DNA of 64,000 nucleotides from a candidate division LCP-89 bacterium B3_LCP (GTDB lineage Bacteria; Electryoneota; B3-LCP): NCBI GenBank assembly GCA_005223185.1, contig NJBN01000003.1, positions 368,659 to 432,658 of the forward strand, read 5' to 3'. Shown piece by piece: positions 17,469 to 25,727 of this stretch (position 1 is its first letter; each line of letters starts with the position of its first letter). The notes under the pieces were generated by a model. It saw only the letters and a program-made list of their open reading frames with translations, ran no database searches and was not told where the DNA came from. The position numbers and the translations under genes were made by a program.

Positions 17469-19547
17469 CTATTTTAACAACATCATTTTCCGGGTGTATA
17501 TCTCCCCATTTACCGCAAGCCTGTAGATGTAGATACCTGACGACAGACTGGAACCATCAAAGGGGATGTGGTGGGAACCGGAGGGATACCAGGTGCTTTG
17601 TAGAGGCGAGGCATGCCTCTCCCCTACAAGAATCGCGCGCCCATTAATGTCGAACACTTCCAGAGTCACATAACTCGCAACTCGCAACTCGAAACTAATA
17701 ACTGTCCGAGGGTTGAAGGGGTTTGGTGTATTATTCAAAAATATATTCTCATCAGGTGTTGTATCGGATGAAAGTGAAATAACGGATGATGGGGCAAGTT
17801 CGCTATCAACGAACCAGACCTCACCGGTTGAAGTGGATCCAGCTTCTTCTTTGTAAAAATCGAAGTGATCTTCTGAGAAGATTACGGGATTTAGCACATC
17901 ATAGATGCCCGCGTAGCCGTTCATCGTGTAGGTACCAGCCGGTATTATCAGGGGAATCTGTAATTGCCGTTCCCTGCTTAATGCACTTCCCAACGGGATG
18001 ATAAAGTCATACACGGGTCCTAAAACCGGTCCATATACTACACCCAGCGGAATAGTGACATCGGTCCAAATGTCAGCTACTTCGTGGTAGCTGCCCATAT
18101 TTTCGATGGTAATACTGTAAGTCAGAGTTCCACCGGTAGGGGGGAATATAATTGTACTCGTGGGATCAAGAGTGAGGATTATTTCGGGGGGCGTTTGGCT
18201 GTATTTGATGGTTGTTATATCGTTGTTATCTTCACTGTTCTGCACAAATCCTGACACATACACATCGCCGATTTCATCTAAGGTTATGCAAACGGCCTGG
18301 TCTTCACTATCATCAGGATCATTGTAGATAGACTCCCATAGGGTTGATCCTGCGGAACTGTATTTGATAGTAGTATAATCAGCCCCAGCGACATAGGTAT
18401 TGGTATATCCCGTTACATAAATATTACCCTCGAAATCGATGGCGATATCCTGCGCTCTGTCATCTCCGTTCGATTGCCCGTTGTAGCTTTGTATCCATTC
18501 TTGTGACCCGGAGGAAGAGTATTTGATTGTGGTGTAATCGTATTCGGAAAACTGCACATAACTGTAGCCGGTTACATAGATGTTTCCATTCTGATCCAAC
18601 ACCAATGATTTGGCAATGTCGGTCCAGTTGCTGGGACCATCATATCGTGCCACCCAGAGTTCCCCTCCCTGCGCATCATATTTAACAGTTGTGTAGTCTT
18701 CGTAAACCCACAGTCCTTCACTGTAACCGGTGACTATTACATTGTAGTCAGCGTCGATAGCTATAGCTACAGCTTCATCATAGTCATTGCCTGTCCCGTT
18801 GTAAGATGCGACCCATTGCTCTTCACCATCATTGTTATATTTGATCGTAACATAATCATATCCGGTTCCATCGCCAAAACTATAACCGGTAACGTAAACG
18901 TTACCCGAATCGTCTAAGGACAGCGCCTTACCGAAGTCATCTCCGTTTCCCTGACCGTGGTAATTAGCTGTCCATATCGAAGTTCCGGAAGGGTTATATT
19001 TAATAGTGGTAATATCGCTTCCCGTATCAAGACCAACGCTGTAACCGGTCAGGTAAATGTTTCCCGCATCATCCAGTTGGATCGAAGCCGCTTCATCATC
19101 ACCGGCTCCGGCGCCGTCAAAGCGACTCACCCATTGCAGTTGACCATCCTGACTGTAGCGGATCAAGACTATATCCCGGTTCAGTTCGCCTGATGTGCTG
19201 TAGCCAGCGATATACACATGACCAGCATCGTCAATGGCTATAGCGTTTGCCTTATCAGACCTCTGCCCTGATCCATCGTAAACAGCGACCCATTGCTGCA
19301 CACCAGCAGAACTATACTTGATGGTAACCATGTCAAGAGGCTCACCGTTTTGTTCGGTATATCCCGCTAAATAAACGTTGGACAGGGAATCTACCGCTAT
19401 AGCGCTGACCTGATCATCATAGTTGTCGTGACTGTTGTAATTCACAACCCAGTGTTCCCACACATCCGAGTTTGCCATAGATGCGATGATGGTGATAAAC
19501 AAAAAAGCGAAAAACAAACGCTGACTTGTATGGATTAGAAGGTTCAT
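17469..19547 (-). CDS. SBBP-repeat beta-propeller protein with T9SS sorting tail
   Basis: A 692-residue exported protein with signal peptide residues 1-27. Eight SBBP repeats of about 52 residues follow (~30-455), with the core 'TIKYSSxGxxxWxxxYxG' and 'DxxGNVYVTGYS', expected to fold as a beta-propeller. A beta domain (~455-600) and a Por tail ('TPNPFNPRTVISFEL', ending 'KMMLLK') complete it. The sorting domain is unusual. Residues 640-650 are encoded by a 32-bp imperfect palindrome of the GTAGGGG type, and just before it the DNA repeats AACTCGC three times. Both stay in frame. Substrate and function are unknown; the structure suggests surface adhesion or binding. Confidence 0.85.
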   Translation of the reverse strand: MNLLIHTSQRLFFAFLFITIIASMANSDVWEHWVVNYNSHDNYDDQVSAIAVDSLSNVYLAGYTEQNGEPLDMVTIKYSSAGVQQWVAVYDGSGQRSDKANAIAIDDAGHVYIAGYSTSGELNRDIVLIRYSQDGQLQWVSRFDGAGAGDDEAASIQLDDAGNIYLTGYSVGLDTGSDITTIKYNPSGTSIWTANYHGQGNGDDFGKALSLDDSGNVYVTGYSFGDGTGYDYVTIKYNNDGEEQWVASYNGTGNDYDEAVAIAIDADYNVIVTGYSEGLWVYEDYTTVKYDAQGGELWVARYDGPSNWTDIAKSLVLDQNGNIYVTGYSYVQFSEYDYTTIKYSSSGSQEWIQSYNGQSNGDDRAQDIAIDFEGNIYVTGYTNTYVAGADYTTIKYSSAGSTLWESIYNDPDDSEDQAVCITLDEIGDVYVSGFVQNSEDNNDITTIKYSQTPPEIILTLDPTSTIIFPPTGGTLTYSITIENMGSYHEVADIWTDVTIPLGVVYGPVLGPVYDFIIPLGSALSRERQLQIPLIIPAGTYTMNGYAGIYDVLNPVIFSEDHFDFYKEEAGSTSTGEVWFVDSELAPSSVISLSSDTTPDENIFLNNTPNPFNPRTVISFELRVASYVTLEVFDINGRAILVGERHASPLQSTWYPSGSHHIPFDGSSLSSGIYIYRLAVNGEIYTRKMMLLK
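17598..17629. repeat. GTAGGGG-type palindrome inside a coding region
   Basis: A 32-bp inverted repeat, TTGTAG...CTACAA, with 14 of 16 positions pairing around GGCATGCC. It lies inside the sorting-domain codons of the SBBP protein and resembles the short palindromes that act as terminators at 13.05, 56.86 and 60.04 kb. Confidence 0.75.
17672..17692. repeat. Heptamer AACTCGC repeated three times in frame
   Basis: Three consecutive 7-bp units (the last AACTCGA). It is 21 bp in all and so keeps the reading frame. It encodes part of 'FELRVASYV' in the SBBP sorting domain. Confidence 0.7.
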
Positions 19548-19581
19548 TGTGTTACCAGAATGGAAATTATGAGCGAACCTT

Positions 19582-19612
19582 ATAATATACGAAAATAAAA
19601 GTCAATTGTCAA
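19582..19612 (-). promoter_or_regulatory. Promoter of the SBBP gene
   Basis: TTG (19612-19610), 20 bp, TATATTAT (19589-19582) on the minus strand, about 35 bp before the ATG. Confidence 0.65.
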
Positions 19613-19696
19613 CCCGTCAAACTGATTAGGTTGTTGGCAATGTTGGGAAAAGTTGTTGAAGGAGGGTAAACGATATATGCCGTTTGGGGTGTTTTC

Positions 19697-20629
19697 CTAA
19701 CTCAGCGGGCTCTCTAAGAGTTTCAGCCCTGCAGAGGAAATTTCAGCGTGTACACCCACTGGTACTGTGATACGGTCTATTGAATGACCATAAGGAAAAC
19801 CGGTATATATGGGGATGGGATTATCTTTAGTGAGGTCAAAGAGGATATCTTCGAGCGGCAGATGTTGTCTGCGGGGAGTTCTGGGCCAGCAGTTGATCAT
19901 CTGTCCAACCAATAGGGCTGATATCTGCTTCAGTATTCCGGCGTTCTTCAGATGAGTGATCATCCGGTCAATTCGGTAGGGCTTTTCGTTTATCTCTTCG
20001 ATCAAGAGGATAGCGCCGGTAAGGTCGGGTAGATAGGGAGTGCCCAGCAGAGTGACAATTAGAGACAGGCAGCCCGGAAACAACCGACCGGAAGCCGTAC
20101 CGGATCTGACTGTATTAATCTGTCCATCGTACAGGTAATCTGTCCCTTTCTCCATCCCAATTGAATTGAAGAATGAATCTACAGATGATTGCGGGAGTCC
20201 GGCACCGATTTCACCAACAGTGGGACCGCTGAAGGTGACCAAACGTGAACGGGCGAAGAGCGCCCAATTTAATGCAGTCGTATCGCTGAATCCCACGAAT
20301 ATTTTGGGATTATCGGCAATAGCGGAGAAGGGGAAATTATGCAGGAGTCGTCCGCTGCCGTAACCTCCCCGGGAACAGAGAAGGGCTTTTACTTCAGGGT
20401 CTAAAAAGGCATTCGTCAGATCTTCAGATCTGGCTTTATCAGGGCTGGACAGATAGAAATGTCGGCCGCCGGTATATTTTCCGAGAACAACGGAAAAACC
20501 CCACTTCCGGAGTTGACCAATTCCAGCATTCAACCGTTTTGCGGCGATGGGACCAGCAGGAGAAATTACCGCAATTTTATCACCCGGTTTAAGCCCAGGC
20601 AGTTTTAAGAGATTCTGACTGTCAGTCAC
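19697..20629 (-). CDS. LD-carboxypeptidase (peptidase S66, LdcA/MccF family)
   Basis: A 310-residue protein without a signal peptide. The family hydrolyses the L,D bond to the terminal D-Ala of murein tetrapeptides during cell-wall recycling; MccF relatives detoxify microcin C. The nucleophile is expected at Ser115 in 'VGFSDTTALNWALF'. Other family blocks are 'VISPAGPI', 'LLCSRGGYGSGRLL' and 'LLIEEINEKPYRIDRMITHL' with the catalytic Glu, and a C-terminal His in 'YGHSIDRITVPVG'. Its ATG overlaps the stop of the GWxTD gene by 8 bp, so it ends the long minus-strand operon. Confidence 0.9.
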   Translation of the reverse strand: MTDSQNLLKLPGLKPGDKIAVISPAGPIAAKRLNAGIGQLRKWGFSVVLGKYTGGRHFYLSSPDKARSEDLTNAFLDPEVKALLCSRGGYGSGRLLHNFPFSAIADNPKIFVGFSDTTALNWALFARSRLVTFSGPTVGEIGAGLPQSSVDSFFNSIGMEKGTDYLYDGQINTVRSGTASGRLFPGCLSLIVTLLGTPYLPDLTGAILLIEEINEKPYRIDRMITHLKNAGILKQISALLVGQMINCWPRTPRRQHLPLEDILFDLTKDNPIPIYTGFPYGHSIDRITVPVGVHAEISSAGLKLLESPLS

Positions 20630-21863
20630 GCGGTACGTAGTCCTCCCATATTGGCGTTTTCAAGCGATACTGTCCGAATCCTTCTTCATCCACGAAGATG
20701 AATTCGCGATGTATGTCGTAATAATACCAAATCTCGTAAGGTTTGACATTTATGCTGAAAGGGTATCTCTTCACGTCCGTGGGCGCGCCGAAAATAACGT
20801 AGATCTTTCCCATATCGGACTTCCAGCCATCTTTAAACCCGGAGAAGCTGTTATTTGCATATCTGATTCGCCGATAATATTCATCCATTTTTTCGTTAGC
20901 TAAAGTCCCCGGCGTGGGGTCCTTTTTTCGCCAGAATTCTTTGAATAGTTCTTCCCGCTTTGATGGCGGGGCTTTCTTAAAATAATCGTATTCATCATCG
21001 GAGGCGACATACTTGAGTTGTTCAATCGCTAAGCTTATATCCCGGATGAAATCGGGAAGGTTGGTTATGTGAAAAGTGATGGGATACGATCTGGTTATGG
21101 TGTTGTCATCAAATTTAGCTGCCAGGAAGAACCTATAGAACTGATCGTCAAGTGAATCCGATGGCAGTTCCAGCGTTTCAGCGAAGTATGGTCCTTCACC
21201 TTGTAAGGTAATTTTTCCTGCTTGCACTAAGTGATCATGCTCGTCCATCAGTTGGTAGAGGATGGAAAGCCCTTCTTTGTTTTCGCAGTATATTCTGTGA
21301 GCGACCCGGATTGGTTGTCCATGTGAAACCCCACCGGCTAATTGTGCAACGCCTGAGGAATCAACCAATACCAGATCACCTAACTGTATCGGGTGATTCC
21401 ATTCCTCCCCGGTGAAGTCAACTTCATGTTCCAAAATCCGGTTCTTTTTAGATTCGCGGTCATTTAAGATAATTTTTATATCGAAACGGCCTGGTGGAAT
21501 TCTAAGGGTAGTTTTTGTTTGGTCTCCGTGTTGGCGCGAATTAGTCTGAGAGTAGTTAATTGCGATTATTTCACGATCGAGGTGCTTGAGGCCCATCAAA
21601 CGTTCGTCCCTATCTCTGATGATGACGTCCAATCCGTAACTTGCCCGGTACTCTTCCTTTTCCTTGACGAACTGAAGATCGTCATAAACGATGCGGACAT
21701 GGACTTCGAGTTTTACGGAGTCTGGAACTGACGAAGGAAGACGGGTGAACAATGCCCGGAATTCCGGCAGTCCGATATAGTCATCTGAATAGAATTCCGG
21801 CTGAGCCTGAACAGTGGACGCCAGCAAGATGATAAATATTATTGCAGTTGCTATCTTCTTCAT
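20622..21863 (-). CDS. GWxTD-domain secreted or periplasmic protein
   Basis: A 413-residue protein with a signal peptide (1-20, ending 'STVQA'). Its C-terminus (~310-413) is a GWxTD domain, here 'GWKSDMGKIYVIFGAP' at 346-361 followed by 'YEIWYYY' and 'FIFVDEEGFGQYRL'. The domain occurs widely in Acidobacteria and FCB bacteria and its function is not known. The remainder looks like beta-rich domains. It lies between rimO and the LD-carboxypeptidase in the same operon, which gives no functional hint beyond an envelope location. Confidence 0.8.
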   Translation of the reverse strand: MKKIATAIIFIILLASTVQAQPEFYSDDYIGLPEFRALFTRLPSSVPDSVKLEVHVRIVYDDLQFVKEKEEYRASYGLDVIIRDRDERLMGLKHLDREIIAINYSQTNSRQHGDQTKTTLRIPPGRFDIKIILNDRESKKNRILEHEVDFTGEEWNHPIQLGDLVLVDSSGVAQLAGGVSHGQPIRVAHRIYCENKEGLSILYQLMDEHDHLVQAGKITLQGEGPYFAETLELPSDSLDDQFYRFFLAAKFDDNTITRSYPITFHITNLPDFIRDISLAIEQLKYVASDDEYDYFKKAPPSKREELFKEFWRKKDPTPGTLANEKMDEYYRRIRYANNSFSGFKDGWKSDMGKIYVIFGAPTDVKRYPFSINVKPYEIWYYYDIHREFIFVDEEGFGQYRLKTPIWEDYVPRD

Positions 21864-21896
21864 TAATTCTCCCTTGCCAGGGGTGGGTTATGGTAG

Positions 21897-23195
21897 TTAA
21901 ACCGGTCGGGCGAAGAGATCATATTCTGTAGCCTCGACAATCTGTACGTTCATTTTTTTTCCGATGGGATATTGACCTTTTATCAGTATATCGCCATCGA
22001 GTTCGGGGAGTTCCAAACGACTGTGGGCTATGCTTAAGCCCGCATTGTCGTCGTGATCGTCTATGAATACTTCTCTCTCGCTACCGACATATCTGTCGTT
22101 CTTTTGGCGAGATATCTCAGCCTGCAGTTTCATCAGTTCATCGCGGCGATGCTGAATCACTTCAAGAGGGACTTGATCAGGCAGTTCAGCAGCAAGTGTA
22201 CCCTCTTCAGCCGAATAGCAGAAGGAGCCCAACCGGTCGAAGCGGATATCTTCTATAAATGCCATTAATTCAGAAAAATCTTGATCAGTTTCCCCCGGAA
22301 ATCCGACTATGACGGAAGTCCTGATAACGCAATTTTTCATCAAATTGCGGGCATTCTCTACTAAGTTTCTGATCTGTTTCTGTGTGCCCGCTCGACCCAT
22401 GTGTTTTAGTATTTTATCCGAAGCGTGTTCTATAGGTAGATCCAGATAGCGGCAGAGTTTCGGCTGCGAAGCCCAGAAGGCAAGCAGTTTCTCATCGCAG
22501 GCTGGGGGATGCAGATAAAGCGGGCGTATCCATTCAATGCCTTCGACTTCACATAATCTCTCAAAGAGCCCCATGAGTGGTTCGTTGCCAGTGCCCAGAT
22601 CCATATCATGTCCGTAGGAATTCAACTCCTGAGCGACGGGTAGGAGTTCTTTAACGCCGCTGCCAGCAAGGTGCTGTGCTTCTTCGATTATTTCATCCAG
22701 ATGCCTACTTTTATATCTGCCGCGAATGTGTGGTATGATGCAGTATGTACAACCCCGGCTGCAGCCATCAGCGATGCGCAGGTAAGCATAATGACCGGGC
22801 GTTTCCAGACACCGCTTCAAATAGGGATTGTCCGATGATTTCAAGTCTGCGCTGCTGATACGCGAAAGGAGATCTTTCCATTGACCGACACCAAAGAAGC
22901 CGTCAACTTCCGGCAGTTCGGTGGGAAGTTCTCCCTTATACCGCTCCGGGAAGCAGCCCATTACGTAAAGCTCTCGGACATTGCCATTATCCTTCAGGCG
23001 CGCTGCATCTAATATGGCGTCTATGGCTTCGTTCTTAGCATCTTCGATGAAGGCGCAGGTATTGACGACGATGATTTCCGCTTCATAGGGATCGGTTGTT
23101 AGTTTTAAGGAACCATTTCGCGCCCATCCTGCCAGAAGTTCACCATCGATCTGGTTCTTAGCACATCCTAAATTATGTAGATAGAGACGATTCAA
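21897..23195 (-). CDS. rimO: Ribosomal protein S12 methylthiotransferase RimO
   Basis: A 432-residue radical SAM methylthiotransferase that adds a methylthio group to the conserved Asp of ribosomal protein uS12. The N-terminal UPF0004 cluster ligands are Cys11, Cys47 and Cys81. The radical SAM motif is Cys145, Cys149 and Cys152 ('DGCSRGCTYCIIPHIRGR'). A C-terminal TRAM domain (~360-432) binds the substrate. 'NTCAFIEDAKNEAID' and 'IIPHIRG' point to RimO and not MiaB. The ATG overlaps the ftsY stop by 4 bp. Confidence 0.92.
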   Translation of the reverse strand: MNRLYLHNLGCAKNQIDGELLAGWARNGSLKLTTDPYEAEIIVVNTCAFIEDAKNEAIDAILDAARLKDNGNVRELYVMGCFPERYKGELPTELPEVDGFFGVGQWKDLLSRISSADLKSSDNPYLKRCLETPGHYAYLRIADGCSRGCTYCIIPHIRGRYKSRHLDEIIEEAQHLAGSGVKELLPVAQELNSYGHDMDLGTGNEPLMGLFERLCEVEGIEWIRPLYLHPPACDEKLLAFWASQPKLCRYLDLPIEHASDKILKHMGRAGTQKQIRNLVENARNLMKNCVIRTSVIVGFPGETDQDFSELMAFIEDIRFDRLGSFCYSAEEGTLAAELPDQVPLEVIQHRRDELMKLQAEISRQKNDRYVGSEREVFIDDHDDNAGLSIAHSRLELPELDGDILIKGQYPIGKKMNVQIVEATEYDLFARPV

Positions 23196-24127
23196 TTTGG
23201 GTCTTCGGTTGAACTGACGATGGCTTCAGCAAAAGCTGATGGCTCAAATGGCTCCAAATCACTTAATTTCTCTCCGATACCGATGAAACGTAGAGGGATT
23301 TCCAGTTCTCTGCAGATGGAGATCACCGCTCCGCCTTTTGCCGTGCCGTCGAGTTTAGAGAGGATCAAGCCTGTTACTCCGCAGATTTCCTGGAACACTT
23401 TAGCCTGCTGCAGCGCATTCTGACCGGTGGTCGCATCCAGCACTAAGAAGACTTCATGCGGGGCATCAGGGTTGATCTTCTTCAATACGCGGGCGATCTT
23501 AGCTAACTCCTGCATCAGATTGGCTTTGTTGTGTAGTCTTCCCGCGGTGTCAACGATGAGCATATCGTAGTTTTTAGCCCTGGCGGACTGGAAGGCATCG
23601 AAAGCGACGGCTGCCGGGTCTGCTCCGATCTGCTGGTGTACAACCGTAACGTCCAGACGGCGTCCCCATTCCTGCAGTTGTTCGGTGGCTGCAGCCCTGA
23701 AGGTATCTGCTGCGGCAAGCATGACTTTCAAACCTTTCTCTTGGTAAAAATGCGCTAATTTGGCGATACTGGTGGTTTTGCCACTGCCGTTGACGCCTAC
23801 AACCAGAATTACCGAGGGTCGGGAAGAAACGTTCAATTCCTTTTCAGAAGCCTCGGGGCTTATGGTTTGGGTTATGACTTCCGTCAGCATATCCTGTACT
23901 GCGGAAGGTTCAACACTTCTGCCGTTCTGGCGGACTTTTTCTCGCAGTCCGTCTAATATTTCCCGAGTAGCGTCCACACCAACGTCGGAAGTCAGCAGCG
24001 TCTCTTCAAGATCATCGTAAAGCTCGTCGCTAATCTTCCCGTGTGACATGATGACCGCCTTGATGCGATCACCCAGCTTTTCGCGAGTCTTGCTTAGTTT
24101 GTTTGTTAGAGTTTTAAACAGGTTCAT
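23192..24127 (-). CDS. ftsY: Signal recognition particle receptor FtsY
   Basis: A 311-residue SRP GTPase that docks SRP-ribosome complexes at the membrane. It is a compact form with only the N and G domains; the long acidic A domain of E. coli FtsY is missing. Motifs are G1 'GVNGSGKTT' (111-119), 'DTFRAAATEQL', 'DTAGRLHNKANLM' and 'SKLDGTAKGG'. It overlaps rimO by 4 bp and lies 31 bp after the methyltransferase gene. Confidence 0.95.
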   Translation of the reverse strand: MNLFKTLTNKLSKTREKLGDRIKAVIMSHGKISDELYDDLEETLLTSDVGVDATREILDGLREKVRQNGRSVEPSAVQDMLTEVITQTISPEASEKELNVSSRPSVILVVGVNGSGKTTSIAKLAHFYQEKGLKVMLAAADTFRAAATEQLQEWGRRLDVTVVHQQIGADPAAVAFDAFQSARAKNYDMLIVDTAGRLHNKANLMQELAKIARVLKKINPDAPHEVFLVLDATTGQNALQQAKVFQEICGVTGLILSKLDGTAKGGAVISICRELEIPLRFIGIGEKLSDLEPFEPSAFAEAIVSSTEDPN

Positions 24128-24158
24128 CTGTGCCTAATGGGAGTTTTATACATGAGGA

Positions 24159-24833
24159 TTAGCGCCATGCTTTGACAATCCAATGCTGCAGGACGGCGTT
24201 ATCCCTATTTATTAGACGTGGATCTTTACCGAAAACCGGATGGGAATCATCGTAGGGGCGTCTGCGTTCTTCAATTTCATAATTGCTGTAGTTTTGCAGT
24301 AAGAATTCCAGATCGGTTCGGTTGTAATAGTGATGGACGACGCCCGCTTCGATTCCCTCATGATGGACGAATGTGTGGGGTTCTATCTCATCACCTTCGC
24401 CGTATCGGGCATCTTCTCTGCCGATAATAACGAAAAAGAAAGGGCTTCCGGGTTTCAGTACCCACCTGATACCCTGGACTATTGTCTTACACTTTCTTAA
24501 GAGTGCGTGCTGAAGAACATTTATGGAGATAGCACCACTGATGGAACTATCTCTAAGAGGTAGATCCGACATTTCCAATTGCACCAGATCAGCTTTCAAT
24601 CCTTCACTTTTCAGCCAATCCTTCGAGGAATTCAACCCGTTTTTGGAGACATCGACACCGGTAACTTTGAACCCAGCTTTGGTGAGATAAACCAAGTGTC
24701 GCCCCCCACCGCAGCCGAAATCGAGAACGAAGCCGCTCTTGTTGGCAGCTTCAGCGAAGTTCCGGACTAAAGGGTCGGGATCGCGAATAATATTTACGGG
24801 GTCATTGAAAAGCTGGTTCCATTCTGCGGTCAT
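24159..24833 (-). CDS. Class I SAM-dependent methyltransferase
   Basis: A 224-residue protein with the Rossmann-like SAM-binding motif 'VLDFGCGGGRHLVYL' (~37-51) and the following acidic loop 'VTGVDVSKNGL'. The C-terminal half has no feature I can tie to a substrate. It lies between nadK and ftsY in the minus-strand operon. The substrate cannot be told from sequence: small-molecule, tRNA and protein substrates all remain possible. Confidence 0.75.
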   Translation of the reverse strand: MTAEWNQLFNDPVNIIRDPDPLVRNFAEAANKSGFVLDFGCGGGRHLVYLTKAGFKVTGVDVSKNGLNSSKDWLKSEGLKADLVQLEMSDLPLRDSSISGAISINVLQHALLRKCKTIVQGIRWVLKPGSPFFFVIIGREDARYGEGDEIEPHTFVHHEGIEAGVVHHYYNRTDLEFLLQNYSNYEIEERRRPYDDSHPVFGKDPRLINRDNAVLQHWIVKAWR

Positions 24834-24854
24834 GAGTACACGGTGCGGCGAGGA

Positions 24855-25727
24855 TTATTCGGAAGTTGTCCTTTTGTAGGGACTATCCCCCCACTTAAGT
24901 TTCTCTCTTAAGACGTCGTAGAAGTATTTATCGTGGAAAAGCGCCAATTTAGTTACAAAATCAGCGCGTTGGATGAGCACGCGGTCACCCGGACCCAATT
25001 GGCATTTCACCTGTCCATCAGCGACCAAAGTCAGTTCGTTGGGACTTCCTTCGACCAAAGCCTCAATCTCCTTATCGCCACCGATTACAATAGGTCTATC
25101 CGCCAAGGTGTGAGGCGCAATAGGATTCACAATTAACGCACCTAAAGAAGGCTCAACAATGGGACCGCCGGATGAGAGCGAATAGGCAGTAGAACCGGTG
25201 GGAGTGGCTACGATAAGACCATCACCCGTGTAGGTGTTGAGATAGCGCCCACCGATGGTGGTGCGAATATTAACTACGCGGTGTGCGGCTCCTTTGCCGA
25301 TTATGATATCATTTAAAGCGAAGTATTCATCGGGTTTTCCTTCAACCCGGCACCTCAGCACCATGCGGTCTTCAACTCGATAGGAGCCACTTAAAAGTTC
25401 TTCGATGCGAGGTTGTAAACTACCCAAAGATATTTCCGCTAAGTACCCCAGACCACCTAAGTTGACTCCCATGATGGGCGTCTGCGACCGCCCGATCTTC
25501 CGGGCAGTAGAGAGAAGTGTGCCGTCGCCACCGAAAGAGAGAACCATGTTGCTCTTGGCTGCCAACTTGTCAGGCGGCAGGAAGTTCAGCTTGGAATCCT
25601 TCAAGTGATCACGCAGATCTTCACATACGATAATCTGCGCGCCTTTACTTTTGAGCCACACCAGGAAGTCGGGAAGAACGTCCCATATCCTGGGTATCTG
25701 TGTGTTGGCTATGATCCCGAATATCAT
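24855..25727 (-). CDS. nadK: NAD kinase
   Basis: A 290-residue enzyme that phosphorylates NAD to NADP. The family motif 'FGGDGT' is at 65-70, and 'LGYLAE', 'NDIIIGK' and 'GDGLIVATPTGSTAYSLSSGG' follow in order. I chose the ATG at 25727 ('MIFGIIANTQIPRIW') because family members begin at this first beta strand; the frame is open further upstream but encodes no family sequence. This start lies 83 nt inside the 3' end of dxs, an unusually long overlap. Confidence 0.92.
   Translation of the reverse strand: MIFGIIANTQIPRIWDVLPDFLVWLKSKGAQIIVCEDLRDHLKDSKLNFLPPDKLAAKSNMVLSFGGDGTLLSTARKIGRSQTPIMGVNLGGLGYLAEISLGSLQPRIEELLSGSYRVEDRMVLRCRVEGKPDEYFALNDIIIGKGAAHRVVNIRTTIGGRYLNTYTGDGLIVATPTGSTAYSLSSGGPIVEPSLGALIVNPIAPHTLADRPIVIGGDKEIEALVEGSPNELTLVADGQVKCQLGPGDRVLIQRADFVTKLALFHDKYFYDVLREKLKWGDSPYKRTTSE

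Noticed and set aside
17672-17692. Short tandem repeat considered as part of a CRISPR array
   Set aside because: The units are only 7 bp and directly adjacent, with no spacers.
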